The notes beneath the pieces are model-generated. The model saw only the letters and a list, made by a program, of their open reading frames with translations. It was not told the origin of the DNA and did not search any database. The translations under genes were made by a program, and so were the position numbers. A DNA stretch of 12,056 nt from NCBI GenBank assembly GCA_934463455.1, contig CAKSJU010000065.1:1-12056 (forward strand), written 5' to 3'. How positions within the stretch are numbered: position 1 is the first letter of the stretch; every line of letters begins with the position of its first letter. The DNA comes from an uncultured Clostridia bacterium. GTDB lineage: Bacteria > Bacillota > Clostridia > UBA1381. Shown piece after piece: positions 11,944-12,056 of this stretch.

Positions 11944-12056
11944 ATGAAAGAAAAATTTGTATGCTCCGTATGTGGAGCGGATTTAACCGGGGATACGGTC
12001 AATCACTTTGAAGATCAGATTCTTTGCAGCGACTGCCTGGAGAAAAAGACCGAAAT
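11944..12056 (+). CDS. CxxC zinc-finger protein (N-terminal part only)
   Basis: The frame starts at ATG 11944, 7 bases after GAAAGGAAG, and runs off the window after 37 residues. Two Cys pairs are visible: Cys7/Cys10 in FVCSVCGADL and Cys28/Cys31 in ILCSDCLEKK. Their spacing fits a LIM-like or ribbon zinc site. I recall proteins of Clostridia elements that start in this way and continue into more Cys pairs or an amidoligase-type domain, but the rest is not in view. No function can be assigned from this part. Confidence 0.7.
   Translation, partial: MKEKFVCSVCGADLTGDTVNHFEDQILCSDCLEKKTE

Larger units (their letters stand above)
6679..12056. mobile_element. Satellite or integrative mobilizable element with tyrosine integrase (right end outside window)
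   Basis: Inferred from gene content: a Tn916-type integrase, an excisionase-like protein, a divergent D5-type replication helicase, a DUF960 protein and a CxxC protein in a row. This set is typical of phage satellites and small integrative elements that replicate when excised. No relaxase, capsid or terminase gene is in view, so the transfer mode cannot be told. The left limit is set at the ATPase-like gene, which follows the integrase on the same strand; it could instead be cargo or host DNA. Confidence 0.5.

Overview
The window is a low-GC stretch of accessory DNA, most likely from a gut-type Clostridia (Bacillota). The evidence is AT-rich codon use, AGGAGG-type ribosome sites, sigma-A-type promoters and clostridial mobile-element protein families. 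No rRNA, tRNA or housekeeping gene is visible. I read it as two mobile elements of different type lying against each other.

Left element, about 1-6690, is prophage-like. At its centre is a lysogeny switch: a small Cro-like HTH protein (2116-2334, -) diverges from a LexA/CI-type self-cleaving repressor (2495-3145, +), with strong promoters on both strands. Leftward of Cro run very small genes: a two-helix membrane protein (1841-2014), then a tight operon of four short ORFs (1405 down to 573) ending in a gene that leaves the window at base 1. That last gene carries eight copies of a 27-bp repeat encoding a 9-residue repeat, probably a beta-solenoid. A membrane-anchored protein (1481-1873, +) is transcribed against this flow. 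Rightward of the repressor are a HicB-HicA toxin-antitoxin pair, a pair of unknown-function genes resembling DUF6978 and DUF1828/DUF1829 (3648-4929; a candidate second defence or addiction module), and a large serine recombinase (5130-6686).

Right element, about 6679 to the window end, looks like a phage satellite or integrative mobilizable element. It has a Tn916-type tyrosine integrase (8561-9706, -), an excisionase-like protein (9763-9948, -), and a divergent D5-type SF3 helicase (10085-11521, +) followed by DUF960 and CxxC zinc-finger proteins. Downstream of the integrase, from its own strong promoter, is a 584-residue protein (6679-8433, -) that resembles mobile-element ATPases but has lost the key P-loop residues. 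The two elements meet tail to tail at 6679-6686, where the serine recombinase frame reads through a bidirectional terminator hairpin.

The points most worth following are the 3648-4929 gene pair beside HicBA, the apparent pseudo-ATPase, the 27-bp repeat gene, the opposing small membrane-protein genes with facing promoters, and the paired inverted repeats around the integrase end. Family names were assigned by eye from residue patterns, without any database search.
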